Below, piece after piece: positions 1 through 7,145 of a DNA stretch of 11,998 nt (positions within the stretch are counted from its first letter, which is position 1; every line of letters begins with the position of its first letter). Both the position numbers and the translations under genes were made by a program. The notes beneath the pieces are model-generated. The model was not told the origin of the DNA. It saw nothing but the letters and a program-made list of their open reading frames with translations, and ran no database searches. Source of the stretch: Tannerellaceae bacterium (lineage in GTDB: Bacteria > Bacteroidota > Bacteroidia > Bacteroidales > Tannerellaceae); assembly GCA_031267775.1 (NCBI GenBank), contig JAIRYL010000205.1, positions 1-11,998 of the forward strand, read 5' to 3'.

Positions 1-52
1 TGTATTTTTAGTCAAATAGTCTAAAATAAAATGATTCTTATAATAAATCCTT

Positions 53-60
53 TATTTTTG
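53..60 (+). promoter_or_regulatory. Candidate -7 promoter box (TAnnTTTG) for the DUF4294 gene
   Basis: TATTTTTG is a perfect match to the Bacteroidetes -7 consensus TAnnTTTG. It ends only 6 bases before the ATG at 67, so transcription would start within a few bases of the start codon. I see no clear -33 TTTG at the usual distance. The box lies inside the longer reading frame that opens at 31, which argues against that upstream start. Confidence 0.5.
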
Positions 61-66
61 CATGCG

Positions 67-669
67 ATGAATAAAGTAAAATGGGCGATAGGGGCGGTAT
101 GTATGGCGTGTTGTATGGAGGGGTATGCGCAACAAATTAAGATGAATGCGATTCCTGCCGACGTACAGAGGGCGTATATAGATAAGGGCGATACGATAGC
201 GATTGTACATCTGAGGGCTGTTTATGTGTATCCGGATATTCGCTTTAAAAATAAAAAGGAAGAGGAGAAATATACCAGGCTGGTAAGGGATGTGAAACGT
301 ACGCTTCCGTATGCCAAGCTGATTTATGATACGCTGATAGAGACGTATGAGTATATGGAAACGTTGCCCGACGACAAATCGAGAGAGAGGCATCTGAAAA
401 AAATGGAGAAGGACTTGTTTAAACAGTATAAGCCTGAACTGAAAAAATTTACTTTTTCGCAGGGAAAGCTGTTAATTAAACTGATAGACAGGGAGTGTAA
501 TCAATCCAGCTATACTATATTGAAGGCTTATCTGGGGAGTTTCCGCGCAGGGGTGTGGAATGTATTTGCCGGCATGTTTGGCGCAAGCCTGAAAACCGAA
601 TATGATCCGAAAGGGGCAGACGTTATGACTGAACGCGTTGTAACGCTGGTTGAAAACGGCTTAATCTGA
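67..669 (+). CDS. Exported DUF4294 domain protein
   Basis: This encodes a 200-residue protein that I recognise by its sequence pattern as DUF4294, a Bacteroidetes family of unknown function. Residues 1-21 form a signal peptide (positive start MNKVK, hydrophobic core, likely cleavage after GYA before Gln22), so the mature protein should be periplasmic or envelope-associated. Family-like features are the RAVYVYPDIRFKN stretch, the KKEEEKYTRLVRDVKRTLPYA segment, the charged helical middle, the FSQGKLLIKLIDRE block and the SLKTEYDP motif near the C-terminus. The ATG at 67 is preferred over the in-frame ATG at 31: it gives a proper signal peptide, and a promoter box lies between the two. The last 9 bases overlap the end of the convergent methyltransferase gene. 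The CDS and family call are solid; the function is unknown. Confidence 0.9.
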   Translation: MNKVKWAIGAVCMACCMEGYAQQIKMNAIPADVQRAYIDKGDTIAIVHLRAVYVYPDIRFKNKKEEEKYTRLVRDVKRTLPYAKLIYDTLIETYEYMETLPDDKSRERHLKKMEKDLFKQYKPELKKFTFSQGKLLIKLIDRECNQSSYTILKAYLGSFRAGVWNVFAGMFGASLKTEYDPKGADVMTERVVTLVENGLI

Positions 670-1191
670 CAGTTGCTTGTATAAGTCCCATATTACAAGG
701 CCGGCTGATACCGACACGTTGAGAGAATGTTTGGTTCCATATTGGGGTATTTCAATACACAGGTTACAGGTATTTATGACTTCTTCCTGAACGCCTTTTA
801 CTTCATTGCCAAAGATAACGGCATATTTCCTTTCTTTTTCGGCGGCAAACCTGTCGAGCATGACGCTTCCCTCGGCTTGCTCTACGGCGCATAGTATGTA
901 TCCGTCTTTTTTTAATTTGTTTACTGCTTGCAGGGTATCTTTATAATAGATCCAGTTTACTGCGTCTTCCGCTCCAAGGGCTGTTTTATGAATTTCGGGA
1001 TGCGGCGGGCAGGCTGTTATTCCGCAGAGATAAACGGCCTCTACGCGAAAAGCGTCTGCCGTACGAAATACCGAACCTACATTGTTCAAACTTCTTACGT
1101 GGTCTAACACCACTATCAGGGGAATCTTCCGGCTGCTTTTAAACGCTTCGGCAGTAAGCCTGTTTAACTCTGTAATCTTTAACTTGCGCAT
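661..1191 (-). CDS. SpoU/TrmH-family RNA 2'-O-ribose methyltransferase
   Basis: This encodes a 176-residue single-domain SPOUT methyltransferase that transfers a methyl group from S-adenosylmethionine to a ribose 2'-OH of tRNA or rRNA in the cytoplasm. All three family motifs are present. Motif 1 is RSLNNVGSVFRTADAF (residues 33-48), with the conserved Asn and Arg. Motif 2 is FGNEVKGV (127-134). Motif 3 is IPQYGTKHSLNVSVSAG (148-164), which forms the knotted SAM site. There is no N-terminal substrate-binding extension of the RlmB type, so it resembles the compact TrmH-like branch. The exact target (tRNA Gm18 or another) cannot be read from sequence, so no gene symbol is given. It appears monocistronic and converges on the DUF4294 gene with a 9-base overlap. 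Confidence 0.93.
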   Translation of the reverse strand: MRKLKITELNRLTAEAFKSSRKIPLIVVLDHVRSLNNVGSVFRTADAFRVEAVYLCGITACPPHPEIHKTALGAEDAVNWIYYKDTLQAVNKLKKDGYILCAVEQAEGSVMLDRFAAEKERKYAVIFGNEVKGVQEEVINTCNLCIEIPQYGTKHSLNVSVSAGLVIWDLYKQLSD

Positions 1192-1212
1192 TATCTTTTA
1201 TCTATCAGGCTG

Positions 1213-1220
1213 TAAAAGTA
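1213..1220 (-). promoter_or_regulatory. Weak candidate -7 box for the methyltransferase gene
   Basis: Read on the minus strand this is TACTTTTA, one mismatch from TAnnTTTG (final A instead of G). It lies 21 bases upstream of the ATG, a sensible leader length. No perfect box was found in the flanking 130 bases, so this is only the best candidate. Confidence 0.25.
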
Positions 1221-1507
1221 GTGATTTCATGTTGAAACCCTGTTCAAAAGATTCTGATAAGCGGTGAATAGAAAGCAGAAACTTTGTATTGTATAATTCA
1301 GACATTTATATACAGGCCCGTTATCCGGATACGCAAAACTTTTTAGCGTTTACTTATCACGCCATTCCAAGCATGCTATCCACCGGCAAACCGGCTTTGA
1401 CTGATTTTATTTTATCGATACCGGAGTTTATCAGCATGCTGTTTAAAAAAACGGTAAATAGTAGCTGATCAGGCTGTAAAGGGATGCGCCGGCTGTTTAT
1501 AACCTAT

Positions 1508-1526
1508 CCATAACTAGTGGTTATGG
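1508..1526. repeat. Short inverted repeat upstream of nadA
   Basis: CCATAAC and GTTATGG form perfect 7-bp arms around the 5-base spacer TAGTG. There is no T-run after it, so it does not look like a terminator. It lies about 140 bases before the nadA -33 element. It could be an operator or chance; no regulator is named because none can be identified from the window. Confidence 0.35.
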
Positions 1527-1667
1527 TACTAACAACGAAACAAACAAATATATCGGGATAAAACAATGAACTGTTTCAACAGCCTATTATCATCATCATA
1601 AGAGATTTATTTTTAAATTAAAAAATACATATATATTATGTATAGTGGAAAACTTAAAAACAGACGG

Positions 1668-1701
1668 TTTGGGGAACGTAACGAAGAATATTGTAACTTT
1701 G
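1668..1701 (+). promoter_or_regulatory. nadA promoter (-33 TTTG and -7 TAACTTTG)
   Basis: TTTG at 1668-1671 and TAACTTTG at 1694-1701 are separated by 22 bases, close to the 19-21 usual for Bacteroidetes promoters. The -7 box ends 7 bases before the nadA ATG. The TAA inside the box is an in-frame stop for nadA, so no start further upstream is possible. The transcript from this promoter would have almost no leader. Confidence 0.55.
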
Positions 1702-1708
1702 GCCTGTT

Positions 1709-2638
1709 ATGAAGGAAAAAATAAACAGATTGCGAAAAGAAAAAAATGCGGTGATCCTGGCCCATTACTATCAGACAGGCGAGATACAGGATATAGCCGA
1801 CTGCGTGGGAGACAGCCTGGCCCTGGCGCAATGGGCGGCCCAAACGACGGCGGATATAATAGCGCTTTGCGGCGTTCATTTTATGGGGGAGACGGCCAAG
1901 ATACTTTGCCCGGACAAAAAGGTGCTGGCGCCCGATTTAAACGCCGGCTGTTCGCTTGCCGACAGTTGTCCGGCCGACCGGTTTGCCGACTGGGCGAGCC
2001 GGTATCCCGGTTATACGGTAATTTCGTACGTTAATACCACAGCCGCCGTGAAAGCCGTGACAGACGTGGTAGTAACCTCGACCAACGCCAGGCAGATAGT
2101 AGAGAGCTTTCCGAAGGATACAAACATATTATTTGGGCCTGATAAAAATCTGGGGAACTATATCAACAGCCTGACCGGCCGGAATATGCTGCTTTGGGAC
2201 GGCGCATGCCATGTGCACGAACAGTTTTCGCTGGAAAAGATAATAGAATTGAAAAAACGCTATCCCGAAGCGGCCATCATTACGCATCCCGAATGTAAAC
2301 AGCCGGTGATACAGGTTTCCGATTTTGTAGGCTCTACGGCCGCCTTGCTGAAATATACGATTCAGTCGGGAAAGAAACAATTTATTGTTGCAACGGAAAG
2401 CGGCGTGATTCATGAGATGAAAAAGCAAAGCCCGGATAAGGAATTTATTCCCGCTCCGCCCAACGACAGCACCTGCGCGTGTAACGAATGCAGCTTTATG
2501 CGCCTCAACACACTGGAAAAACTGTATAACTGCCTGCTGAATGAAACGCCCGAAATAACGGTAGATGCAAGCATACGTGAAAAAGCGGTACGCCCTGTCC
2601 GCCGCATGCTGGAACTGTCCAAGCAGTTGGGCTTATAG
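1709..2638 (+). CDS. nadA: Quinolinate synthase NadA
   Basis: This encodes a 309-residue cytoplasmic [4Fe-4S] enzyme that condenses iminoaspartate with dihydroxyacetone phosphate to give quinolinate in de novo NAD synthesis. The protein is full length and shows the triplicated NadA fold. The cluster ligands are most likely C81 (NAGCSLADSC), C167 (WDGACHVHE) and C261 (CACNECSFM). Substrate-site motifs are AHYYQ (18-22), SYVNTTA (106-112), TSTNA (123-127), THPEC (192-196) and GSTAAL (208-213). The start at 1709 is fixed: an in-frame TAA lies at 1694, and the N-terminus then runs directly into the conserved EKNAVILAHYYQ. The NadB partner that supplies iminoaspartate is not in the window. The gene ends 9 bases before the end of the convergent porZ. 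There is no sign of decay. Confidence 0.97.
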   Translation: MKEKINRLRKEKNAVILAHYYQTGEIQDIADCVGDSLALAQWAAQTTADIIALCGVHFMGETAKILCPDKKVLAPDLNAGCSLADSCPADRFADWASRYPGYTVISYVNTTAAVKAVTDVVVTSTNARQIVESFPKDTNILFGPDKNLGNYINSLTGRNMLLWDGACHVHEQFSLEKIIELKKRYPEAAIITHPECKQPVIQVSDFVGSTAALLKYTIQSGKKQFIVATESGVIHEMKKQSPDKEFIPAPPNDSTCACNECSFMRLNTLEKLYNCLLNETPEITVDASIREKAVRPVRRMLELSKQLGL

Positions 2639-2647
2639 CGCGCCCGC

Positions 2648-4936
2648 CTATTGCACGACGGCAATTTTAGTCACCACGCTTTCTTTGGCTTCGGGCGTAG
2701 CGGCTATGACTAAATAAACGCCCGAAGCCGCATAACGGCCATACGTATTCCGGCAATCCCAGCTCACCTGTCCGCCAACGGATTGAGTTTGATAGATAAG
2801 ATTCCCTTTTACGTCTGTAATTTTTACGCTGGAGTTTTCCATTAAGCCGGTGATAACAACCTTTTGATTAAAATCCGGTCGTACGGGATTGGGATAAGCA
2901 TATACGTTTGCATAACTTTCGCTCCCTTGCGTAGCATCTCCCCGGTAAGAAATCAAACCTTTGTCCGTACCGATAAACACTTCGCCCGTTTGATGATTAA
3001 TAGCAAGGCTCTCGATCGTATTAGACAATAAGGGCGAGTTTTCCGCCTTAAAATGTTCCAGTATTTTACCGCCATCTTCATTCACCAGATAAAGTCCGTT
3101 GTTGCCCGTTCCCAGCCATTTGCGGTTACCGCCGTCTACCGCTATCGCTTTCACCCTTTCGTCCATCAGGAAGACGGTATTTTCGCCGTTTTCGCCGGTA
3201 TGGATAATTCGGCTGAAGTTGGTCTGATCCTTGCTGGTCAAAACGGCCGCCGCATTGTAAACAACCACCGGCCCCCTGTTTGTACCTATCCATATCGCGC
3301 CGTTTTTATCTTCCGTTATACAGAAATACTCCGACGCCCCTACGCTTCCCTGCAGTCCGTTTAACGAGCCGAAGGAATGATAATCATACCCGGTAGCGTC
3401 GTCTATATTAGTACGTTCGTTAAACACTAAAATTCCGCTGATATGGCTGTTATCGCCCCGCGTCAGGTTGATCCACTTATCCCCGTTGGCGGCAATCAGT
3501 ATCTTGTCTGCCAGCACCGTATTAGTCACTCCCGGTATATGGATAGATACCCAGTTTCCGTCCGGTTTCAACACCTTGATAACATCCGGCACGCCGCTGT
3601 TAGTCATCCATAAATTAGTACTGCGGTCAAAACAAAGACCCTCCACGCGCGTATAAATACCACCCGCGGCAGCCGCTTGCAGAGGCGAATTGGTTTCGTC
3701 GTATTTTTTAACCATTTCATTCATTTTAAACTCATAGATACCCCTTCCCCAGGAAGAAACAAAAAAATGGTTTTCGTCATTTTTGTCCACCGCTATGCTG
3801 GTAGCGTCTACAAATCCGGTTACATGCGGGATATTATTCCAGCTTTGTTGCTGCGGATCATAAATCATAACAGTCCCCGTTCTGTCAAACCGGTCTGCCC
3901 ATCTCCCCCCGCCAGCCACGTACAGTTTATTCTGACAGAACAGAAGAAAATCGGCATAATTACGTACCGGACTGTTCTTGTTTACGTCGCTCACAATCAG
4001 TTTATACTGGTTAGCGCCCGTTCTTTCTATCCCTGTTATTCCTTTTTCGCCGGTAGCCAGCCAGTATGTTTGATTATCTTTGGTAGAAGACACATCTTTT
4101 ATATCGCCTACCGTACCTTTTTCTTTTTCCGTAAGCGAAGAATAGATAAATAACTCGTCGGCCGAATGAGCCAGCAGCCGGTCGTTTTCTACTTTCATAC
4201 CCGTAAGCAGTTGGTTTTCCAGCAACAGGCGCGTATTATTTTCAGACTGACAGTAAATACCTTTCCCTTTCACAAGCAAGCAGAGCGTATTTTTAAATAC
4301 GGCCAACTGCCGGATACTGTCTTCGGCCTGCAGGGTATCATCAGGTTTCCAGTTATTAGGGTCTATCGGGTTTTCGTTAAGCAAAGCCTTCATTACGTCG
4401 TTTCCGGTGGCGGCATAGATAGCGTCGTCTTTTATAACGACGGAAGAAACAGACGTGTTCAGGCGATACGTTTCTTTTATTTCTTTTCGCTGAAGATTAA
4501 TAACCAAAATACCGAATTTAGCGGCCAGATAAGCGGTACTTTTAGCGGTATAGATGTAGTTTACTTCCTTATCCTGAATGCTGTTGGCGTCCATTAAAAA
4601 GGGCAGGTTGGTTATGGTATTCTCGCCCAGTAAATCTATATTCCCGTTCAGATAGGTAATAATCAATATATTTTGGCCGGTATCGAACCGGATGTTGGTA
4701 ATATTATTATCGCTCAGGGCAGGCGTCGTTTCTTTGGCATAGCGGGTTACGCTTTTATCCTCTTTATGATAACTGTACAGCGAGCCGTTGGCCACGGCAA
4801 ATACATGATTGTTGCCTTCTGCAATCAACGTCGTATTTTGATACGACAAATACGACCTCCAGGCGCCCGTACTCTGCGCCAAACCTGTTAGCGCCAAACC
4901 GTTCAGGCAAATACATACAAGTACGAATCGTTTCAT
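2648..4936 (-). CDS. porZ: PorZ-like type IX secretion attachment-complex protein
   Basis: This encodes a 762-residue exported protein. Residues 1-20 are a signal peptide (MKRFVLVCIC core, cleavage after GLA before Gln21). The bulk is beta-propeller with two-component-regulator-type blades, including IWIGTNRGPVVVYN, KWLGTGNNGLYLVNEDG and VFIGTDKGLISYRG. Residues 675-762 form a C-terminal domain of type IX type: YAYPNP at 679-684, then SSVKITDVKGNLIYQT and SGVYLV. In Porphyromonas gingivalis, PorZ is a 776-residue surface protein that works with PorU, PorV and PorQ to attach cargo to anionic LPS, and it keeps its own C-terminal domain. Length and architecture match. Its start codon overlaps the rdgB stop codon by one base (TAATG), implying translational coupling. 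A generic type IX-secreted propeller protein is the main alternative. Confidence 0.85.
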   Translation of the reverse strand: MKRFVLVCICLNGLALTGLAQSTGAWRSYLSYQNTTLIAEGNNHVFAVANGSLYSYHKEDKSVTRYAKETTPALSDNNITNIRFDTGQNILIITYLNGNIDLLGENTITNLPFLMDANSIQDKEVNYIYTAKSTAYLAAKFGILVINLQRKEIKETYRLNTSVSSVVIKDDAIYAATGNDVMKALLNENPIDPNNWKPDDTLQAEDSIRQLAVFKNTLCLLVKGKGIYCQSENNTRLLLENQLLTGMKVENDRLLAHSADELFIYSSLTEKEKGTVGDIKDVSSTKDNQTYWLATGEKGITGIERTGANQYKLIVSDVNKNSPVRNYADFLLFCQNKLYVAGGGRWADRFDRTGTVMIYDPQQQSWNNIPHVTGFVDATSIAVDKNDENHFFVSSWGRGIYEFKMNEMVKKYDETNSPLQAAAAGGIYTRVEGLCFDRSTNLWMTNSGVPDVIKVLKPDGNWVSIHIPGVTNTVLADKILIAANGDKWINLTRGDNSHISGILVFNERTNIDDATGYDYHSFGSLNGLQGSVGASEYFCITEDKNGAIWIGTNRGPVVVYNAAAVLTSKDQTNFSRIIHTGENGENTVFLMDERVKAIAVDGGNRKWLGTGNNGLYLVNEDGGKILEHFKAENSPLLSNTIESLAINHQTGEVFIGTDKGLISYRGDATQGSESYANVYAYPNPVRPDFNQKVVITGLMENSSVKITDVKGNLIYQTQSVGGQVSWDCRNTYGRYAASGVYLVIAATPEAKESVVTKIAVVQ

Positions 4937-5526
4937 TATTCTGCGGATAAGGTAGATAAAAATGCGGCTAACTGTTTAACGGCCAACGCGCGATGGCTTA
5001 TCAAATTTTTCAGCTCATTCCCCATTTGGGCAAATGTCAGGGTATACGTGTCGGGTATAAACAGCGGGTCATACCCAAAGCCGGCCTCTCCCCTCTTATC
5101 TGTTACGATGGAGCCATTGACGATTCCTTCAAACACATATTCTTTATCCTTTATTATAAGCGCGATAACCGTGCGGAAGCGCGCTTTTCTATTGCTTTGC
5201 CCCTGCATTTGGCAGAGCAGTTTGTTCATATTAGCCTCCGCATCATGCCCTTCTCCCGCATAACGGGCCGAATATACGCCCGGCGCATTGTGCAGCGCTT
5301 CTACTTCGAGGCCTGTATCGTCGGCAAAGCAATCATATCCATACTGTAGTTTGATATACCGGGCTTTTAATAAAGCGTTTCCTTCCAGCGTACCGGCTGT
5401 TTCGGGTATATCGTCGCAGCAATCGATACCGGCTAAGGAAAGTATCTCTGTTTTACCGGATATGATATGCCGTACTTCTTCCAGTTTATGCTTGTTATTG
5501 GTAGCAAATACCAGTTTAGTAATCAT
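4936..5526 (-). CDS. rdgB: Non-canonical purine NTP pyrophosphatase (RdgB/HAM1)
   Basis: This encodes a 196-residue cytoplasmic house-cleaning enzyme that hydrolyses ITP, dITP and XTP to the monophosphate plus pyrophosphate, keeping deaminated purines out of DNA and RNA. The family landmarks are complete: FATNNKHKLEE (7-17), ETAGTLEGNALLKA (42-55), FADDTGLEVEAL (67-78, metal-binding acidic residues), GVYSARYAG (83-91), GEAGFGYDPLF (146-156) and ISHRALAVKQL (176-186). The length is normal and the ATG gives a family-typical N-terminus. It is the first gene of a two-gene unit with porZ, overlapping by one base, and has a perfect promoter box upstream. Why this enzyme should be linked to a secretion protein is not evident; the link may be purely positional. 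Confidence 0.96.
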   Translation of the reverse strand: MITKLVFATNNKHKLEEVRHIISGKTEILSLAGIDCCDDIPETAGTLEGNALLKARYIKLQYGYDCFADDTGLEVEALHNAPGVYSARYAGEGHDAEANMNKLLCQMQGQSNRKARFRTVIALIIKDKEYVFEGIVNGSIVTDKRGEAGFGYDPLFIPDTYTLTFAQMGNELKNLISHRALAVKQLAAFLSTLSAE

Positions 5527-5558
5527 TTTAGTAGCTTATTATACATAGATTGTTTAGA

Positions 5559-5566
5559 CAAATATA
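5559..5566 (-). promoter_or_regulatory. -7 promoter box for rdgB-porZ
   Basis: On the minus strand this reads TATATTTG, a perfect TAnnTTTG. It lies 32 bases upstream of the rdgB ATG, giving a leader of about 25-28 bases. A TTG (plus-strand CAA at 5590-5592) sits 23 bases further upstream as a weak -33 candidate. Confidence 0.55.
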
Positions 5567-5617
5567 ACGGGAATTGATTTATTTTATTTCAATGAAGGAG
5601 GTCTGATTTCTTTAGGA

Positions 5618-5684
5618 GGAGGCAAACCAACTGTTTTGCTTCCGATGGCAAGTTATAGCGGAGGCAAACCAACTGTTTTGCCTC
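5618..5684 (+). repeat. Tandem hairpin-forming direct repeat (two copies, 42-bp spacing)
   Basis: A 22-bp sequence starting GGAGGCAAACC and ending CTGTTTTGC occurs identically at 5618-5639 and 5660-5681. Each copy is itself a stem-loop. In the second, GAGGCAAA (5661-5668) pairs perfectly with TTTGCCTC (5677-5684) around an 8-base loop. In the first, the same arms pair with a single G-T wobble (TTTGCTTC). The wobble shows that pairing is kept where the sequence differs. The element lies in the rdgB to membrane-protein gap, between divergent promoters. Confidence 0.75.
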
Positions 5685-5950
5685 AAATCCCAGATGGGAT
5701 TTTGGTCAAAACTTTCTTATGGCAAGCTTGCGCCCTGTATGATAATCTGATATTTTTTGCAGACTGTCTTTCGTACGCCGCTTCCCGGACGCCGCTTTTG
5801 TTTCTGCATAAAGAAGCGGCGGCGGCGGCGGGGGATAAGCGAAAGTCAAGGCCTGCTCTTTCGCAGGACGGCAGTCGTACGGAGAACGACGGCTGGGCTT
5901 CGGGGCGCGCCGGATGAAGCTTTTGCTGTCCGGAGAGCTTACAGGCGCTT
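5685..5950. other. Gene-free, structured, GC-rich stretch upstream of the membrane-protein gene
   Basis: I see no gene here. The stretch starts with a hairpin, AAATCCC (5685-5691) pairing with GGGATTT (5696-5702) around AGAT, followed by the palindrome GCAAGCTTGC (5722-5731). Further inverted repeats are GCCGCTT/AAGCGGC (5791-5797, 5814-5820) and GCGAAAG/CTTTCGC (5839-5845, 5858-5864). A short GGC run is at about 5817-5834. Several frames on both strands are open, but the conceptual products are low-complexity Arg/Ala-rich with no recognisable domain. Confidence 0.55.
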
Positions 5951-5959
5951 ATTTTTATG

Positions 5960-5967
5960 TACATTTG
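5960..5967 (+). promoter_or_regulatory. -7 promoter box for the membrane-protein gene
   Basis: TACATTTG is a perfect TAnnTTTG, 23 bases before the ATG at 5991. This gives a leader of roughly 17-20 bases. It supports a start at 5991 rather than at in-frame codons far upstream (5757). No good -33 element was seen at the usual spacing. Confidence 0.55.
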
Positions 5968-5990
5968 CAGCTTTCAGAATAAGTTATAGG

Positions 5991-7145
5991 ATGAATCATT
6001 GGATAACAGGCTTCGACAAAGACAAAGTAACGACTATCCTCTCCTGGACAGTCTATCTGTTTGTAAACCTTATTTTTTGTATTAAGTACAATCCTTTTGG
6101 CGGAAGCGCGGTTTGGTATATACTGGTTGCCTATCCGGCGCTGGTATGGGGCGCTTTCAGGCTAACCCGATATAAAAACATGCGGCAAAGCAAGTATTTT
6201 TTCATGCTTGTCGCCGCATTTATTTTGGCGCTGGCTTTTTTGCTGATGCGCTTCATCGATAAATATACGGTGGATGTAGACCGCTGGTCGGCGCTGGCTT
6301 TTTGGAGCGAGAATCTGAAGAATGGCCTTTTCCCTTACGGCACGCCTACCCACAGGGGAGGATACGCCTCTCCTTATCCCGTTTGGCAATTGTTTCATTT
6401 TCCTTTTCATTTACTGGGAGATACGGGATACGGACAGTTGTTTTGTCTGTTTGTATTCTTTCTGTTTCTTTATGTCAACAGCGCGCGTCTCAACGGCGGC
6501 GGCTTTATACTGTTACTGGCTCTTTCGCCCGGCTTTTGGTGGGAAGCCTCTGTCCGGAGCGATTTATTATGCAATATGCTTCTGCTCTATCTGTTCGTTT
6601 CCTCGCTGTTTTACTGTCGCCTGCAGGCCAGGCATAGCTATGCGGTAGCCATCGCTGCAGGTTTATTTCTATGTACCAAGATGCTGGTAGCCATCCCCCT
6701 TTTTCTTTTTCTTTTTCCTTATTTTTTACGATTGCCCGGCAGAAAGAAGTTCTGTTTCGCTTTACTGGTTGCGGCCGGAGCAACCGTTCCCTTTCTGCCT
6801 TTCCTTTTTGGCGAGCAGGGCCTGTTGAATCATCCCGAATACAATCCCATACTTCAGCAAACGCGCCAGGGAAATACAGGCGTGGCGGCGCTTCTGTCCG
6901 CGCTAATCGTATGGGCTTCTTTTAAATGGAAAAGCAGGCGGGATTACTTTTTTCTTTCCGGATTGTTTCTCTTTTTGTTAATAGCGTCGGTAGGGATAGA
7001 AATTACTTGGCGCGCCAATCTGGCGTACACCCTGTTTGGAGATGAGTTCGACGTATCTTACCTGAATGTTTCCATCCCCTTCTTTTTGTTCTGTATAAAT
7101 GAAAAGAAGGCCTGCCGGGAAGCGGAAAATCAAGTCTTAATCTGA
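5991..7145 (+). CDS. Polytopic membrane protein, possible GT-C-type glycosyltransferase
   Basis: This encodes a 384-residue inner-membrane protein with about 9-11 hydrophobic segments, near residues 17-31, 41-58, 69-87, 148-163, 171-185, 192-208, 217-248, 254-272, 297-311, 320-335 and 358-369. Between the third and fourth segments is a long extracytoplasmic-type loop (about 88-147) with DVDRWSALAFW, NGLFPYGTPTHRGG and SPYP. This resembles the first-loop acidic motif and the sugar/lipid-site loop of GT-C glycosyltransferases that use polyprenyl-phosphate sugars. That functional call is inference; the sequence matches no subfamily I can name. The frame is open upstream to 5757, but that part encodes low-complexity Arg-rich sequence and contains the promoter box, so 5991 is chosen. 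Its last 16 bases overlap the convergent yitT gene. It splits an otherwise collinear set of minus-strand genes. Confidence 0.85.
   Translation: MNHWITGFDKDKVTTILSWTVYLFVNLIFCIKYNPFGGSAVWYILVAYPALVWGAFRLTRYKNMRQSKYFFMLVAAFILALAFLLMRFIDKYTVDVDRWSALAFWSENLKNGLFPYGTPTHRGGYASPYPVWQLFHFPFHLLGDTGYGQLFCLFVFFLFLYVNSARLNGGGFILLLALSPGFWWEASVRSDLLCNMLLLYLFVSSLFYCRLQARHSYAVAIAAGLFLCTKMLVAIPLFLFLFPYFLRLPGRKKFCFALLVAAGATVPFLPFLFGEQGLLNHPEYNPILQQTRQGNTGVAALLSALIVWASFKWKSRRDYFFLSGLFLFLLIASVGIEITWRANLAYTLFGDEFDVSYLNVSIPFFLFCINEKKACREAENQVLI

Larger units (their letters stand above)
1192..1708. other. Gene-free stretch between the methyltransferase gene and nadA
   Basis: No convincing gene, tRNA or riboswitch is visible in these 517 bases. 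The stretch contains a 13-bp direct repeat, ATCAGGCTGTAAA, at 1204-1216 and 1468-1480; the palindrome AGCATGCT at 1370-1377 and again at 1433-1440; a 7-bp-arm dyad at 1508-1526; a very AT-rich tract around 1605-1640; and the nadA promoter at its right end. An out-of-frame open stretch beginning with GTG at 1645 overlaps nadA and looks spurious. Confidence 0.6.

Noticed and set aside
31..66. Earlier in-frame ATG at 31 for the DUF4294 gene
   Set aside because: It would add 12 residues in front of a complete signal peptide, and a perfect promoter box (53-60) lies between it and the ATG at 67.
1192..1708. NAD-responsive riboswitch before nadA
   Set aside because: No recognisable riboswitch pattern was seen, and the likely promoter lies at the start codon, leaving no leader for one.
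1645..2034. 129-codon open frame starting GTG at 1645
   Set aside because: It overlaps nadA in a different frame, and its product is Gly/Arg-rich with no recognisable domain. nadA is unambiguous.
3053..4597. Plus-strand open frames opposite porZ
   Set aside because: They are antisense shadows of the porZ coding sequence. No promoter box or recognisable product was seen.
5636..5964. Open frames of 93 codons on each strand upstream of the membrane-protein gene
   Set aside because: Their translations are low-complexity or run through the hairpin repeats, with no family resemblance. The region looks extragenic.
5757..5990. N-terminal extension of the membrane protein to 5757
   Set aside because: The 78 extra residues are Arg/Ala-rich low complexity, and the promoter box at 5960-5967 lies inside them. 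The 5991 start gives a normal membrane protein.
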